A stretch of 64,000 bases of DNA from Alteribacter aurantiacus DSM 18675 (GTDB lineage: Bacteria; Bacillota; Bacilli; Bacillales; Salisediminibacteriaceae): the NCBI RefSeq assembly GCF_000429705.1, contig NZ_AUCJ01000011.1, forward strand, positions 1 through 64,000. The letters are read 5' to 3'. Below, in pieces: positions 32,313 to 39,580 of the stretch (its first letter is position 1; the number at the start of each line of letters is the position of its first letter). The translations under genes were made by a program, and so were the position numbers. Below the pieces are notes generated by a model that did not search any database, was not told where the DNA came from, and was given only the letters and a program-made list of their open reading frames with translations.

Positions 32313-32528
32313 GTGAAAAAAACGATGAATGAAGTCGAAGGAAAGATTACACCAGACGCCCCGGTGTACAACCTTGAAGATGTATCTCCTAACGAAATGG
32401 CCATACTTGACCTGGCATTACAAGATCGCGCAGACATCATGCGCCAAGTGGCAGAAATGGAAAAGGATGATACGTATTTGCAAATGGCAGAGGAAGCAGA
32501 GCAACTTCGAGATTTAATTAAAAAATAG
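32313..32528 (+). CDS. Small hypothetical protein
   Basis: A 71-residue acidic, helical protein (MKKTMNEVEGKITPDAPVYN ... EEAEQLRDLIKK) with no family that I recognise. The GTG start is supported by AAGGAG 8 bases before it. A weak terminator follows. The separate stop and spacing show it is an independent unit from the YusW-like gene 110 bases upstream. Confidence 0.65.
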   Translation: MKKTMNEVEGKITPDAPVYNLEDVSPNEMAILDLALQDRADIMRQVAEMEKDDTYLQMAEEAEQLRDLIKK

Positions 32529-32536
32529 ACATGGTG

Positions 32537-32564
32537 ACCTCGGCCTTAGTGTCGGGGTTTTTTT
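32537..32564 (+). terminator. Weak terminator after the small gene
   Basis: ACCTCG pairs with CGGGGT (one G-T pair), followed by seven T. Confidence 0.5.
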
Positions 32565-32636
32565 GTGGAGCGGGGACGGGCGCCTTCCTTAAGGTCATTT
32601 AGGGTGTTTTAATGGCTTGGGATTAAGAGTTTTTTT

Positions 32637-32654
32637 ACTAGACTCCAGTCTAGT
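32637..32654. repeat. Short perfect inverted repeat at the edge of the toxin-like cassette
   Basis: ACTAGACT-cc-AGTCTAGT. It follows a T-run and sits where base composition changes from about average to AT-rich. Confidence 0.5.
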
Positions 32655-32666
32655 GTTTAAAGCTCT

Positions 32667-32694
32667 AAAAAAGCCAGCATAAAGTTATGCTGGC
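32667..32694 (-). terminator. Terminator after the toxin-like cassette
   Basis: GCCAGCATAA (32673-32682) pairs with TTATGCTGGC (32685-32694); six T follow on the minus strand. Confidence 0.85.
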
Positions 32695-32702
32695 AGGTAT
32701 AA

Positions 32703-32879
32703 TTATCTTTTCTGAATTTTAATAAACTCTAAGTACATTAATGGAAATGTCACTAGAAGCATGATAAAGAAGCCTATTATGACATTTAATATCTCTTTAT
32801 CTTTAGTGATATATTGGGATACCAAATAAGAAACTATACAGATTATAATAAAATATATAAAATACCTTAAATATTTCAT
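32703..32879 (-). CDS. Small two-helix membrane protein, possible immunity partner
   Basis: A 58-residue protein (MKYLRYFIYFIIICIVSYLV ... MYLEFIKIQKR) made almost wholly of two membrane helices with basic ends. Its ATG overlaps the TGA of the upstream toxin-like gene in an ATGA junction, so translation is coupled. Small two-helix proteins encoded right after secreted peptide toxins are often immunity proteins; that role is inferred from position and form only. The gene is AT-rich like its partner and unlike the neighbours. Confidence 0.6.
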   Translation of the reverse strand: MKYLRYFIYFIIICIVSYLVSQYITKDKEILNVIIGFFIMLLVTFPLMYLEFIKIQKR

Positions 32880-33775
32880 TGTGTTATATCTATCCAACCG
32901 TTATTTCTATACCAATCTTTTGAATCTATAAACTTAGCAACAGCTACCCCAATATCAGCATAATCCAAGGTTACATATACAGCAGTTCCAACTACTGATG
33001 CTATAGCAACTCCTCTAACAGTTTGGATTTTTAGTTTCTTGGCTTGTGCTGTAACAACTCTTGATAACGTATCTGCAGCTGCCTTTTTTCCTTTCTTTTT
33101 AATATAGCTTTTAACTGCACTTACACCTCCACCGACGATACCGCCTATTGCCACATTAAAAACAGAACCAGCTAAGTATACACCTACCCTTACTTTGCCT
33201 TTGTTTTTATTAGAAGCATAAACTTTATCAGAACCTAAAAATAATATTTTAGAAAAAGAAATTAAAGCTAGTTCTTCAGATTCTATTTTTTCAACATATT
33301 TTTCTTCTAGTACTTCTTGTGTAGCTTCCAGGTCATTAAATGTTTCCGATTCACTATCAAAAATACTAATAAGAGCTTCTTCTAGTAATTCTGTTTCTGT
33401 AGTACCAGAAATAGCCGCTGCTTCTTCAATAATTTGAAGGAATTCTTCTCGTTCTTCTTCATCCATTTTCGATATATCTAAATCATATACAGCATCCTCA
33501 ACATCAAAATCTTCAGCAAGAATATCTTCATTAAAATCCTCAGCTTCAGGATGCACGGCTACACCTAATTCTTTTAGTTCATCAACACCCAATTCTTCTA
33601 AATCTTCGAACAGTAAGTGTTCTAAAGATGATTGATCTTCAAAGAAATCATCTTCAAAGTTCACTTGAGAATTACTGTTTGCAAAAGTTGAAAACGAACT
33701 ACCGATTGAAGAAAATAATAGGACAAAAACTGTAAAGAGAATTATTTTTGACGTAAATCTTTTTTTGATGCTCAT
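32876..33775 (-). CDS. Secreted putative toxin, SAR2788-like
   Basis: A 299-residue exported protein. A signal peptide (MSIKKRFTSKIILFTVFVLL...STFANS) is followed by a very acidic section (residues 38-170), then a basic, Gly/Ala-rich amphipathic part from about 190 (KNKGKVRVGVYLAGSVFNV, IGGIVGGGVSAVKSYIKKKG, KAAADTLSRVVTAQAKKL) and a Trp-containing end, DSKDWYRNNGWIDITQ. I associate this with the SAR2788 family of putative toxins, from memory and not certainly. The acidic part could mask the basic part as a pro-region. AAAGGAGG precedes the ATG. A coupled two-helix membrane gene follows. The unit is AT-rich, pointing to transfer. Confidence 0.55.
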   Translation of the reverse strand: MSIKKRFTSKIILFTVFVLLFSSIGSSFSTFANSNSQVNFEDDFFEDQSSLEHLLFEDLEELGVDELKELGVAVHPEAEDFNEDILAEDFDVEDAVYDLDISKMDEEEREEFLQIIEEAAAISGTTETELLEEALISIFDSESETFNDLEATQEVLEEKYVEKIESEELALISFSKILFLGSDKVYASNKNKGKVRVGVYLAGSVFNVAIGGIVGGGVSAVKSYIKKKGKKAAADTLSRVVTAQAKKLKIQTVRGVAIASVVGTAVYVTLDYADIGVAVAKFIDSKDWYRNNGWIDITQ

Positions 33776-33800
33776 AAGCCTCCTTTATCAAGATGAAAAA

Positions 33801-33830
33801 ATTATATATTAAAAGTCATTATATTTACAA
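33801..33830 (-). promoter_or_regulatory. Promoter of the toxin-like cassette
   Basis: On the minus strand TTGTAA, 18 bases, TATAAT, about 30 bases before the start codon in an AT-rich setting. Confidence 0.45.
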
Positions 33831-33879
33831 CATTTATTTTATTTTGTTTATTTTTCTAATTTCGGAAGACTAAATAACT

Positions 33880-34014
33880 ATGAAAAGAGAGTTATCTATG
33901 GTGTATGTCAACGGCACAAGTCTGACTGGAGCGAAAAAGGAATTCAAGGAGTTGATAGACCAACTGCATCCAAACCCTCTTGGCATTGAAGCAAATAAAC
34001 GGTACTTGACTTGA
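33880..34014 (+). CDS. Possible 44-residue gene fragment
   Basis: ATG-led frame reading MKRELSMVYVNGTSLTGAKK ... PLGIEANKRYLT. There is no ribosome site, but the composition (NGTSLTGAKKEFKELIDQLH) looks protein-like and GC content is higher than in the toxin cassette beside it. It may be the leftover end of a gene disrupted when the cassette arrived. No family recognised. The following 34015-34187 contains short TTAACGGG-type sequence and no gene. Confidence 0.25.
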   Translation: MKRELSMVYVNGTSLTGAKKEFKELIDQLHPNPLGIEANKRYLT

Positions 34015-34187
34015 ATTAACGGGTTCGCTATTTGATTTCGCGGCTCACTCCTCTTTTTTTACGGTAGCACCACTCTTATTAACCGGTTAGCCCCCCTGCT
34101 GACTTCACCATAAAAAAACGCCATTACCATCGTTTAACTCGTGGCCAACGAAGGGAATAATAACTCCAATACAAGGAGGGACGCCCG

Positions 34188-34634
34188 ATGGCTTTTGATT
34201 ATGACCTGGACTTTGACAATATTGACTTTAGAAAGGAACCAGACAAGTACCGTGTCGGTCGCGGTGAGCAAGGGGTTCTTCTAGTGGAACCTTATAAAAG
34301 CGAGATCCTCCCCCACTGGCGCTTTAAAACTCCAGAGATCGCTAAAGAATCCTCCGAAAAGATCTATGAGCTCTTTGAAGAATATAAAACGAACGATGAT
34401 TTTGTAGGAATGGACATGGCAAGGAAGTTTATTCAAATGGGCTATACGAGAGCGAGGCGTTACGCTAACTATAAAGGCGGGAAGAAATATGACGACGATG
34501 GAGAAATCAATGGGCGGGACATCGACGAAGAGAAAGCCGAATCCGCCCGTATATTTGAGGAAAAGTGGAAGGTTGTGCGCTCAGACGAAGAATACTTAAA
34601 AAAGAAAAAAGCGCATCAAAAAGAATACGGGTAA
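34188..34634 (+). CDS. DUF4385 family protein
   Basis: A 148-residue soluble protein matching the DUF4385 family: MAFDYDLDFDNIDFRKEPDK, YRVGRGEQGVLLVEPYKSEI, LPHWRFKTPEIAKES and DFVGMDMARKFIQMGYTRAR RYANYKGG (read as consecutive pieces). The family is widespread in Bacteria and has no known activity. GGAGG precedes the ATG. It is a single-gene unit followed by a GGTGCCAGGCAC repeat that may serve as its terminator-like hairpin. Confidence 0.85.
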   Translation: MAFDYDLDFDNIDFRKEPDKYRVGRGEQGVLLVEPYKSEILPHWRFKTPEIAKESSEKIYELFEEYKTNDDFVGMDMARKFIQMGYTRARRYANYKGGKKYDDDGEINGRDIDEEKAESARIFEEKWKVVRSDEEYLKKKKAHQKEYG

Positions 34635-34642
34635 ACAAAAAT

Positions 34643-34686
34643 GGTGCCAGGCACTGCGTGATCAAGTGATCACAGGGCCTGGCACC
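34643..34686. repeat. GGTGCCAGGCAC dispersed repeat, copy 1
   Basis: GGTGCCAGGCAC...GGGCCTGGCACC inverted arms with an inner GTGATCA/TGATCAC stem; forms a long hairpin without a T-run. Confidence 0.75.
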
Positions 34687-34698
34687 TTGTGAAGATGT

Positions 34699-34881
34699 TC
34701 ACTGATTTTTAATGAGTAGAAACCCGTGAACCATCAATCCGACGCCGATTCCGACACCAATGCCCATGAGAGCGCCTAACCAAACGGCGTTGATCAGATT
34801 TCCTACAATGAGTCCAACCACTTGCCCGAACACTAAAAATAAAACGTAAAAAAGGACCGGTGACTTCTGCAATAATTTCAT
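34699..34881 (-). CDS. Small two-helix membrane protein
   Basis: A 60-residue protein (MKLLQKSPVLFYVLFLVFGQ ... MVHGFLLIKNQ) with two Gly-rich membrane helices, the second containing GALMGIGVGIGVGLMVHG. GGGAG precedes the ATG. It lies 14 bases after mqnD in the same orientation and may be its co-transcribed tail gene. Family not recognised. Confidence 0.6.
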   Translation of the reverse strand: MKLLQKSPVLFYVLFLVFGQVVGLIVGNLINAVWLGALMGIGVGIGVGLMVHGFLLIKNQ

Positions 34882-34895
34882 CGCTCGTTTCTCCC

Positions 34896-35735
34896 TTACT
34901 TATAACTCCGAAGCTTTTTCATATCAAAAGAAGGAACGATTCCTTCTTTTGCGGCGCGACCTAGTAACGCTTCAATGGCCTGATACCCTTCTTCACCTAA
35001 ATCTTTCGTAAATTTGTTCACGTAAAGATTGATATGGGCTTTAACCACATCATCGCTCATTTCTTGAGCGTGCTCCAGTACATAATCACGAGACACCTCC
35101 GGATGAGCCCAAGCATACTCTACAGATGAACGAATCCATTCCTCTATCTTTTCAAGGTTTAGAGATCGATGAGCAATGATCGCTCCAAGGGGGATAGCAA
35201 AACCCGTGTCTTTTTCCCACCACTCACCTAAATCCGTAAGCATAGTCAAGTTATAGTTTTGATACGTAAACCGAGCTTCGTGTATGACGAGACCGGCATC
35301 TATCTTCCCGTCCCGAACGGCTGGCATGATTTCATCAAATGGCATAATCTCAATTTCCCCAACGCCTCCAGGTACGTGATCGGCCGCCCATAACCTGAAT
35401 AGCAAATAGGCGGTAGATTTTTCACTTGGAACAGCTACCCGCTTTCCTGATAAAGAAGCCGGATCCGTCGTACCGCCGGCTGTGAGTACCAACGGACCGC
35501 ACCCTCGGCCTAACGCGCCACCACAAGGAATTAGGGCGTAGTCATCTAAAACCCATGGAAGAGTGGCGTACGAAATCTTCATCACTTCAGGACCTGTCCC
35601 GTCAATGGCCCAGTGATTCGTAATATGAATATCTGCATACGTGACGTTGATGGGCTCGGCACCTGGGATTAGATCGTGAGCCCACGCGTGAAACGTAAAC
35701 GTGTCATTCGGACATGGTGAATACGCGATTTTCAT
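34896..35735 (-). CDS. mqnD: 1,4-dihydroxy-6-naphthoate synthase (MqnD)
   Basis: A 279-residue enzyme of the futalosine pathway, converting cyclic dehypoxanthine futalosine to 1,4-dihydroxy-6-naphthoate for menaquinone. The fold is that of a periplasmic-binding protein without signal peptide. Family motifs are IAYSPCPNDTFTFHAWAHDL at the start, YALIPCGGALGRGCGPLVL, and DAGLVIHEARFTYQ (catalytic His). Its ATG shares one base with the mqnB stop (TAATG), so the genes are coupled. The other pathway genes (mqnA, mqnC) are not in the window. Confidence 0.95.
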   Translation of the reverse strand: MKIAYSPCPNDTFTFHAWAHDLIPGAEPINVTYADIHITNHWAIDGTGPEVMKISYATLPWVLDDYALIPCGGALGRGCGPLVLTAGGTTDPASLSGKRVAVPSEKSTAYLLFRLWAADHVPGGVGEIEIMPFDEIMPAVRDGKIDAGLVIHEARFTYQNYNLTMLTDLGEWWEKDTGFAIPLGAIIAHRSLNLEKIEEWIRSSVEYAWAHPEVSRDYVLEHAQEMSDDVVKAHINLYVNKFTKDLGEEGYQAIEALLGRAAKEGIVPSFDMKKLRSYK

Positions 35736-36367
35736 TAAAATACCTCCTTCATGACTTCACTGGCTTCTGTTAGCCGGGAAAGTGCTTCTTTAATCTTCCA
35801 AGCTTCTCGGTCTCTTGGTCCAACCGGGTTTGAAATCGCTCGAACCTCAAGGAACGGTACACCGGCTTCCTTCGCGGCCGTTGCCACACCAAACCCTTCC
35901 ATGGCTTCACATAGGGATTTTGGGTGTTTTGTTCGTAGCTTGTTTGCTGTTTCTTCCGTCCCTGTGACAGTATTTAATGTCAGCACATCCCCAAGATGAA
36001 CATTACGATTGCAAGCGTGAAGTAGAATTTCTCCTTTTTCTTGATCTCCTTCAATTACCGCGGACCCGAAGCCTAATTCATCTATAGGGATGAATCCGTT
36101 AGGTAACTCTGCACCCAAGTCAGCTGCAATGCTCTTCGTTCCAACCACGAGGTCTCCTACTTTTGCAACTTCTTTAAATCCCCCTCCAATCCCCATGTTT
36201 ATAACGAGGTCGTATAAGCCCGAAGCAAGTGCGGTAGCTGTATTGGCTGCGGCCGCTGCCACTCCAACACCACCGCAAATGACTTGAAAGCGAGGGTCTT
36301 CGGATAACCCTTTCTCAACCGCCGCTTTTTCCACTTCTACAGATGTTACGATCAGTATGTTTGTCAT
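35735..36367 (-). CDS. mqnB: Futalosine hydrolase (MqnB)
   Basis: A 210-residue nucleosidase of the MTA/SAH-nucleosidase family, releasing hypoxanthine from futalosine in menaquinone synthesis. Visible features are VINMGIGGGFKEVAKVGDLV, LNTVTGTEETANKL and the nucleobase site ...LCEAMEGFGVATAAKEAGVP with Glu and the Asn-containing RAISNPVGPRD. I place the start at ATG 36367 after AAGGAG; the track start at 36388 lacks a site. First gene of the mqnB-mqnD pair. Confidence 0.93.
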   Translation of the reverse strand: MTNILIVTSVEVEKAAVEKGLSEDPRFQVICGGVGVAAAAANTATALASGLYDLVINMGIGGGFKEVAKVGDLVVGTKSIAADLGAELPNGFIPIDELGFGSAVIEGDQEKGEILLHACNRNVHLGDVLTLNTVTGTEETANKLRTKHPKSLCEAMEGFGVATAAKEAGVPFLEVRAISNPVGPRDREAWKIKEALSRLTEASEVMKEVF

Positions 36368-36587
36368 CACCGTTCTCCTTATGTACATGCTTCTTTAAGT
36401 TTATCAGTAGTAAAGCTGATTTAAAAGGTTCGAGGTCAGGCGCTTTGTGAAACAGTGAACGAAGGGTCAGACCCCCAACTTGGTTGCGAAGGCGCAAACA
36501 ACAAACTCACGCACATCGTTACAGGGAGCGACACATTTCCTAAGTTAAACAAACGTTTATTTACTTTGCGAACGATGGCGAATGGCG

Positions 36588-37313
36588 TTACATCACGTAT
36601 AAAAGGATCGTATAGAGCCCTACACCTGCCGCAAAGGCCCAGAAATTACTCTCCCTTTCTTCCGGCAACTCTTCTTTTAACACGTTTAGAATCATTGTGC
36701 CTGCCAAAATTGAAAACAAGAGCGCGATGCCGTGCTCGTTCACTTCCACAAATACGCCGGTCAACCATCCAACTACAACAGCTGCCGCGAGTAAATACCG
36801 TCCGTAAACGTCATACTCTTGCTTGTGGGTTTGCCGAAGGGCGTGATCGTTTGAAACGAAGTGAACGGATAATGCAAAGAAGTATAAGAACAATTCGCTC
36901 GGCTCCCGATTCTCTCCTCGGAGCAACAAATAACCGATCAAGAAATTGTAAAGAAAGAATGATAAAATATGGATTCTAAACACCCATGGATTTTCATCTT
37001 CCCCTCTCTTTCCTTTCTCTATCGCACCTTTCGCCATCCTCTCCAAGCCATAAAAGGCAGATAAGCCAAGAAGAGACGCGAGATAAACGTGATAATCCCC
37101 CAACCCAAAGAGCTGGAACTCGTTTGTATGAAGCTCGTCTTGGTACATATGAAGCTCAGGCAAGATATGCATGAACACATAAGCAATTGAAACCCCGCCT
37201 GCAACAGAAAGGACTTTACTACGAGGAATCGTGTGTAAAAAGGTCACATGCCTTGAAAATAAATGAACAACGATAAATCCGACTACACAAAGAAAACTCA
37301 CGAGATAGAGCAT
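36588..37313 (-). CDS. ZIP-like integral membrane protein
   Basis: A 241-residue membrane protein with seven to eight helices. GVSIAYVFMHILPELHMYQD resembles the metal-binding helix of ZIP divalent-metal transporters, and two later helices carry VHFVSNDHALR and FVEVNEHGIALLFSILAGTM with more His, Asn and Glu. It is a divergent member; zinc or another divalent metal is only an inference. It is flanked by repeats on both sides (36440-36480, 37367-37410) and has no operon partner. The preceding 36390-36587 contains a partial GGGTCAGACCCC repeat and no gene. Confidence 0.6.
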   Translation of the reverse strand: MLYLVSFLCVVGFIVVHLFSRHVTFLHTIPRSKVLSVAGGVSIAYVFMHILPELHMYQDELHTNEFQLFGLGDYHVYLASLLGLSAFYGLERMAKGAIEKGKRGEDENPWVFRIHILSFFLYNFLIGYLLLRGENREPSELFLYFFALSVHFVSNDHALRQTHKQEYDVYGRYLLAAAVVVGWLTGVFVEVNEHGIALLFSILAGTMILNVLKEELPEERESNFWAFAAGVGLYTILLYVM

Positions 37314-37366
37314 CCCCCGTCCCCCTTTCCTTTGCGTTTCTATTCCCTCCTATGAAAAACGAAAAC

Positions 37367-37410
37367 GGTGCCAGGCACTGTGTGATTTAGTACACACAGG
37401 GCCTGGCACC
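37367..37410. repeat. GGTGCCAGGCAC dispersed repeat, copy 2
   Basis: GGTGCCAGGCACTGTGTG inverted against CACACAGGGCCTGGCACC, ending 2 bases before the stop codon of the GNAT-VOC gene on the minus strand. Confidence 0.8.
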
Positions 37411-37412
37411 AC

Positions 37413-38231
37413 TTAGATCCACTCCAATATTTCAAGACGGTTACCGAATGGGTCGTCCAAGTAGATCCGTTTTGCCCCCGGCAAGTCCTCGTCTTTTTTA
37501 TACGAAACAGCGTGATGATCCAAATGCTCAATTAACCCGTCAAGGTTATCAATTTCAAAGGCTGGGTGAGCTTTCTTAGCAGGAGAAAAGGATTCTTCAA
37601 CCCCGATATGTACTTGAATAGAGCCGAATTCGAACCATGCGCCTCCTCTTTTTCGTAATACCTCTGGTTTTTCTACTTCTTCAAATCCTAACACGCCGGC
37701 AAAAAAACGACGAGCCTCTTCTTCACTTCCTTTTGGTGCAGCTAATTGAACATGGTCAATCCGTTTAAATTCAAATGGCATCTTCGTTCCCTCCACGTTT
37801 TTTATCATATGAACACAACCTGCTTCGTACCGTTCCACACTGTATCCACTGTTTTGATATAAAGATATGGCACTTGTCCAGTCATCGTTCGTTTCAATGA
37901 CCATTCTCTTATACCCCATCCTCAAGCCATGTTTTTCAAGCTCATGAAGCATTCGTTTGGCACACCCTTTTCTGCGGTGACCTTCACTAACACTCATCCG
38001 TTGAATCCGTCCTACACCTTCGCACTCGTTAGTAATAGCGCCGGTACAAACGATCTGTCCCTGTGATATTCCTGTTAAAAATACATAGCCTGGCCGATTG
38101 TAAAAGGTTCTTATCTTCTGTAGGTCTTGGTTAAAAGAGTGGTCAAGTACCCCGAATCGTTCTTTCATCCCAGCCAATACGAGGTCCCTCGCTTCCTCTT
38201 CCTGACCATTCTGAACCGCTGTAATTCTCAT
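37413..38231 (-). CDS. GNAT acetyltransferase fused to a glyoxalase/VOC domain
   Basis: A 272-residue two-domain protein. Residues 1-140 are a GNAT N-acetyltransferase with the acetyl-CoA loop RRKGCAKRMLHELEKHGLRMGY and NSGYSVERYEAGCVHM; residues 150-272 form a VOC domain (FKRIDHVQLAAPKGSEEEAR, AWFEFGSIQVHIGVEE, YLDDPFGNRLEILEWI) with a possible metal His and Glu. Its ATG at 38231 overlaps the methyltransferase stop (TGATG), so the two are coupled. No frameshift lies between the domains. The fusion suggests a small-molecule detoxification role, substrate unknown. Confidence 0.82.
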   Translation of the reverse strand: MRITAVQNGQEEEARDLVLAGMKERFGVLDHSFNQDLQKIRTFYNRPGYVFLTGISQGQIVCTGAITNECEGVGRIQRMSVSEGHRRKGCAKRMLHELEKHGLRMGYKRMVIETNDDWTSAISLYQNSGYSVERYEAGCVHMIKNVEGTKMPFEFKRIDHVQLAAPKGSEEEARRFFAGVLGFEEVEKPEVLRKRGGAWFEFGSIQVHIGVEESFSPAKKAHPAFEIDNLDGLIEHLDHHAVSYKKDEDLPGAKRIYLDDPFGNRLEILEWI

Positions 38232-39010
38232 CACTCTCTCACCACGGCCTGCCAGATCGTCCAACGATCTTTTTCAACAATCTCCCCTTCAGGCAGCTCC
38301 ATTTCCAAGTGACGAATCAACTCTTCCATTTCGTCGTTACTAAGCTCATGCAAAATAGACCGTCCGTTTCTTGCACGAAGGTCTTCAAATAAACGCTCTT
38401 TTGAAGGATATCGATGTCTTGTTTCCCAAAGCCGATGGACGCTTACTTGTTGAAACCCTGTAGCCTCTAATTCATGAACAACCCTCTCACTCCTATGGCG
38501 TCTGTTCACCTCTTGGTCTACAAGACGAGGAAACAATGAAAACAAGTACCCTCGAATATGCTCCTCACTTCCTGGCAAGAAACAATCTTCAGGTGTACGG
38601 TCTTGGACGATGACTACTCCACCCTCTCTAAGCAATCGCCTCGCTTCAAGAAAGCACGGGTGAAGGTCTTTCATGTGATGAATAAGCGCTCTTTGCAAGA
38701 CCATGTCACTGCATCCATCCTCCAAACCAGTGTCCTGAGCGCTTCCTTTTTGTAATGTAAGCCTACGATCAGCACCGATCTTTTCACGAGCGCCAGTAAG
38801 CATGGCTTCAGAGAAATCCACTCCCGTTACTGAAGAGACGCCAAGGTCCGCCAACGCCTTCGTGTAAATCCCGCCACCACAACCAATGTCTACCGCATGC
38901 TTCCGAGTGGCCGGACGTACGAGCCTCTCCATGGTTTCCTTCCAAGTTTGATCTGCTTTCCTCGTCGTATAACTGTCTTTGTTCCTTCTGTCATGAAAAT
39001 TGATGCCCAT
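38231..39010 (-). CDS. SAM-dependent class I methyltransferase
   Basis: About 259 residues with the Rossmann-type methyltransferase motifs: AVDIGCGGGIYTKALADLG (SAM loop), VTGVDFSEAML, and LQRALIHHMKDLHPCFLEA then LLREGGVVIVQDRTPED. No membrane or signal segment. ATG 39010 gives a family-like start (MGINFHDRRNKDSYTTRKAD); the frame open to 39076 adds an unlikely hydrophobic leader. It is the first gene of a two-gene unit with the GNAT-VOC gene. Substrate unknown. Confidence 0.82.
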   Translation of the reverse strand: MGINFHDRRNKDSYTTRKADQTWKETMERLVRPATRKHAVDIGCGGGIYTKALADLGVSSVTGVDFSEAMLTGAREKIGADRRLTLQKGSAQDTGLEDGCSDMVLQRALIHHMKDLHPCFLEARRLLREGGVVIVQDRTPEDCFLPGSEEHIRGYLFSLFPRLVDQEVNRRHRSERVVHELEATGFQQVSVHRLWETRHRYPSKERLFEDLRARNGRSILHELSNDEMEELIRHLEMELPEGEIVEKDRWTIWQAVVRE

Positions 39011-39075
39011 ACAATCAACCCCATGTGTGAGATACTTTAATTTTAGCATAATATTCCATAAACATAGAAAGAACA

Positions 39076-39146
39076 AGCACTATGTGAACAGCTGAACACA
39101 GTGCCAGACCCCGTGTGAATTCCCTCACATGGGGTCTGGCACTACT
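39076..39146. repeat. GGTGCCAGGCAC dispersed repeat, copy 3, overlapping a gene end
   Basis: Two nested units: CACTATGTGAACAGCTGAAC...CAGTGCCAGACCCC and CACATGGGGTCTGGCAC. The right arm (39125-39146) reads on the minus strand as the final codons and stop of the hydrogenase maturation protease. Confidence 0.75.
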
Positions 39147-39580
39147 AGTTCCTTCAATAGTTGGCTAATTTTTTCTGTAATGTTTACTTTCATGTTATTT
39201 AGGCAATCACTCAGGCCAATGTGAAACGCAAGTTGTTCTGGCTCTATGCCAATGACTATCGTATCTTTACCTGTTTGTTGCAATACGTGAAACAGGTGGA
39301 GGTTATGAGGAGATATAGGGAGTGTTTCCATTGCATCCAGTTCAGACAAATGGGAAACGGTTATTTCTCCAGGCTTCTTTCCCCCAAGCATGGCATCGAT
39401 CACGATGACTTGGTCTGCCCCTTCCACCCTATCAAGGCAATACTCGATGTCTGACTCTCCGATCACGTAATCTACCATTGGTATGGCCAAATCTTCCTTT
39501 AACGCTTCAACAACGTAGATTCCAATCCCATCGTCCATCATCAGTTGGTTACCGATCCCCAATACCATCGTTCTCTTCAT
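39125..39580 (-). CDS. Hydrogenase maturation protease
   Basis: A 151-residue endopeptidase of the HyaD/HybD/HupD type that trims the C-terminal tail of the NiFe large subunit once nickel is in place. Motifs are VLGIGNQLMMDDGIGIYVVE with the Ni-sensing Asp/Glu, VIVIDAMLGGKKPGE (Asp) and ISPHNLHLFHVL (His). It lies 0 bases after the large-subunit stop at the end of the operon. The last residues (VVPDPM) and the TGA are encoded by a GGTGCCAGACCCC-type dispersed repeat, so the natural C-terminus has been replaced; the catalytic core is intact. Confidence 0.92.
   Translation of the reverse strand: MKRTMVLGIGNQLMMDDGIGIYVVEALKEDLAIPMVDYVIGESDIEYCLDRVEGADQVIVIDAMLGGKKPGEITVSHLSELDAMETLPISPHNLHLFHVLQQTGKDTIVIGIEPEQLAFHIGLSDCLNNMKVNITEKISQLLKELVVPDPM

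Noticed and set aside
36455..36979. A 174-codon plus-strand frame
   Set aside because: It runs from a repeat fragment into the antisense of the ZIP-like gene and is Arg/Leu-rich without any motif.
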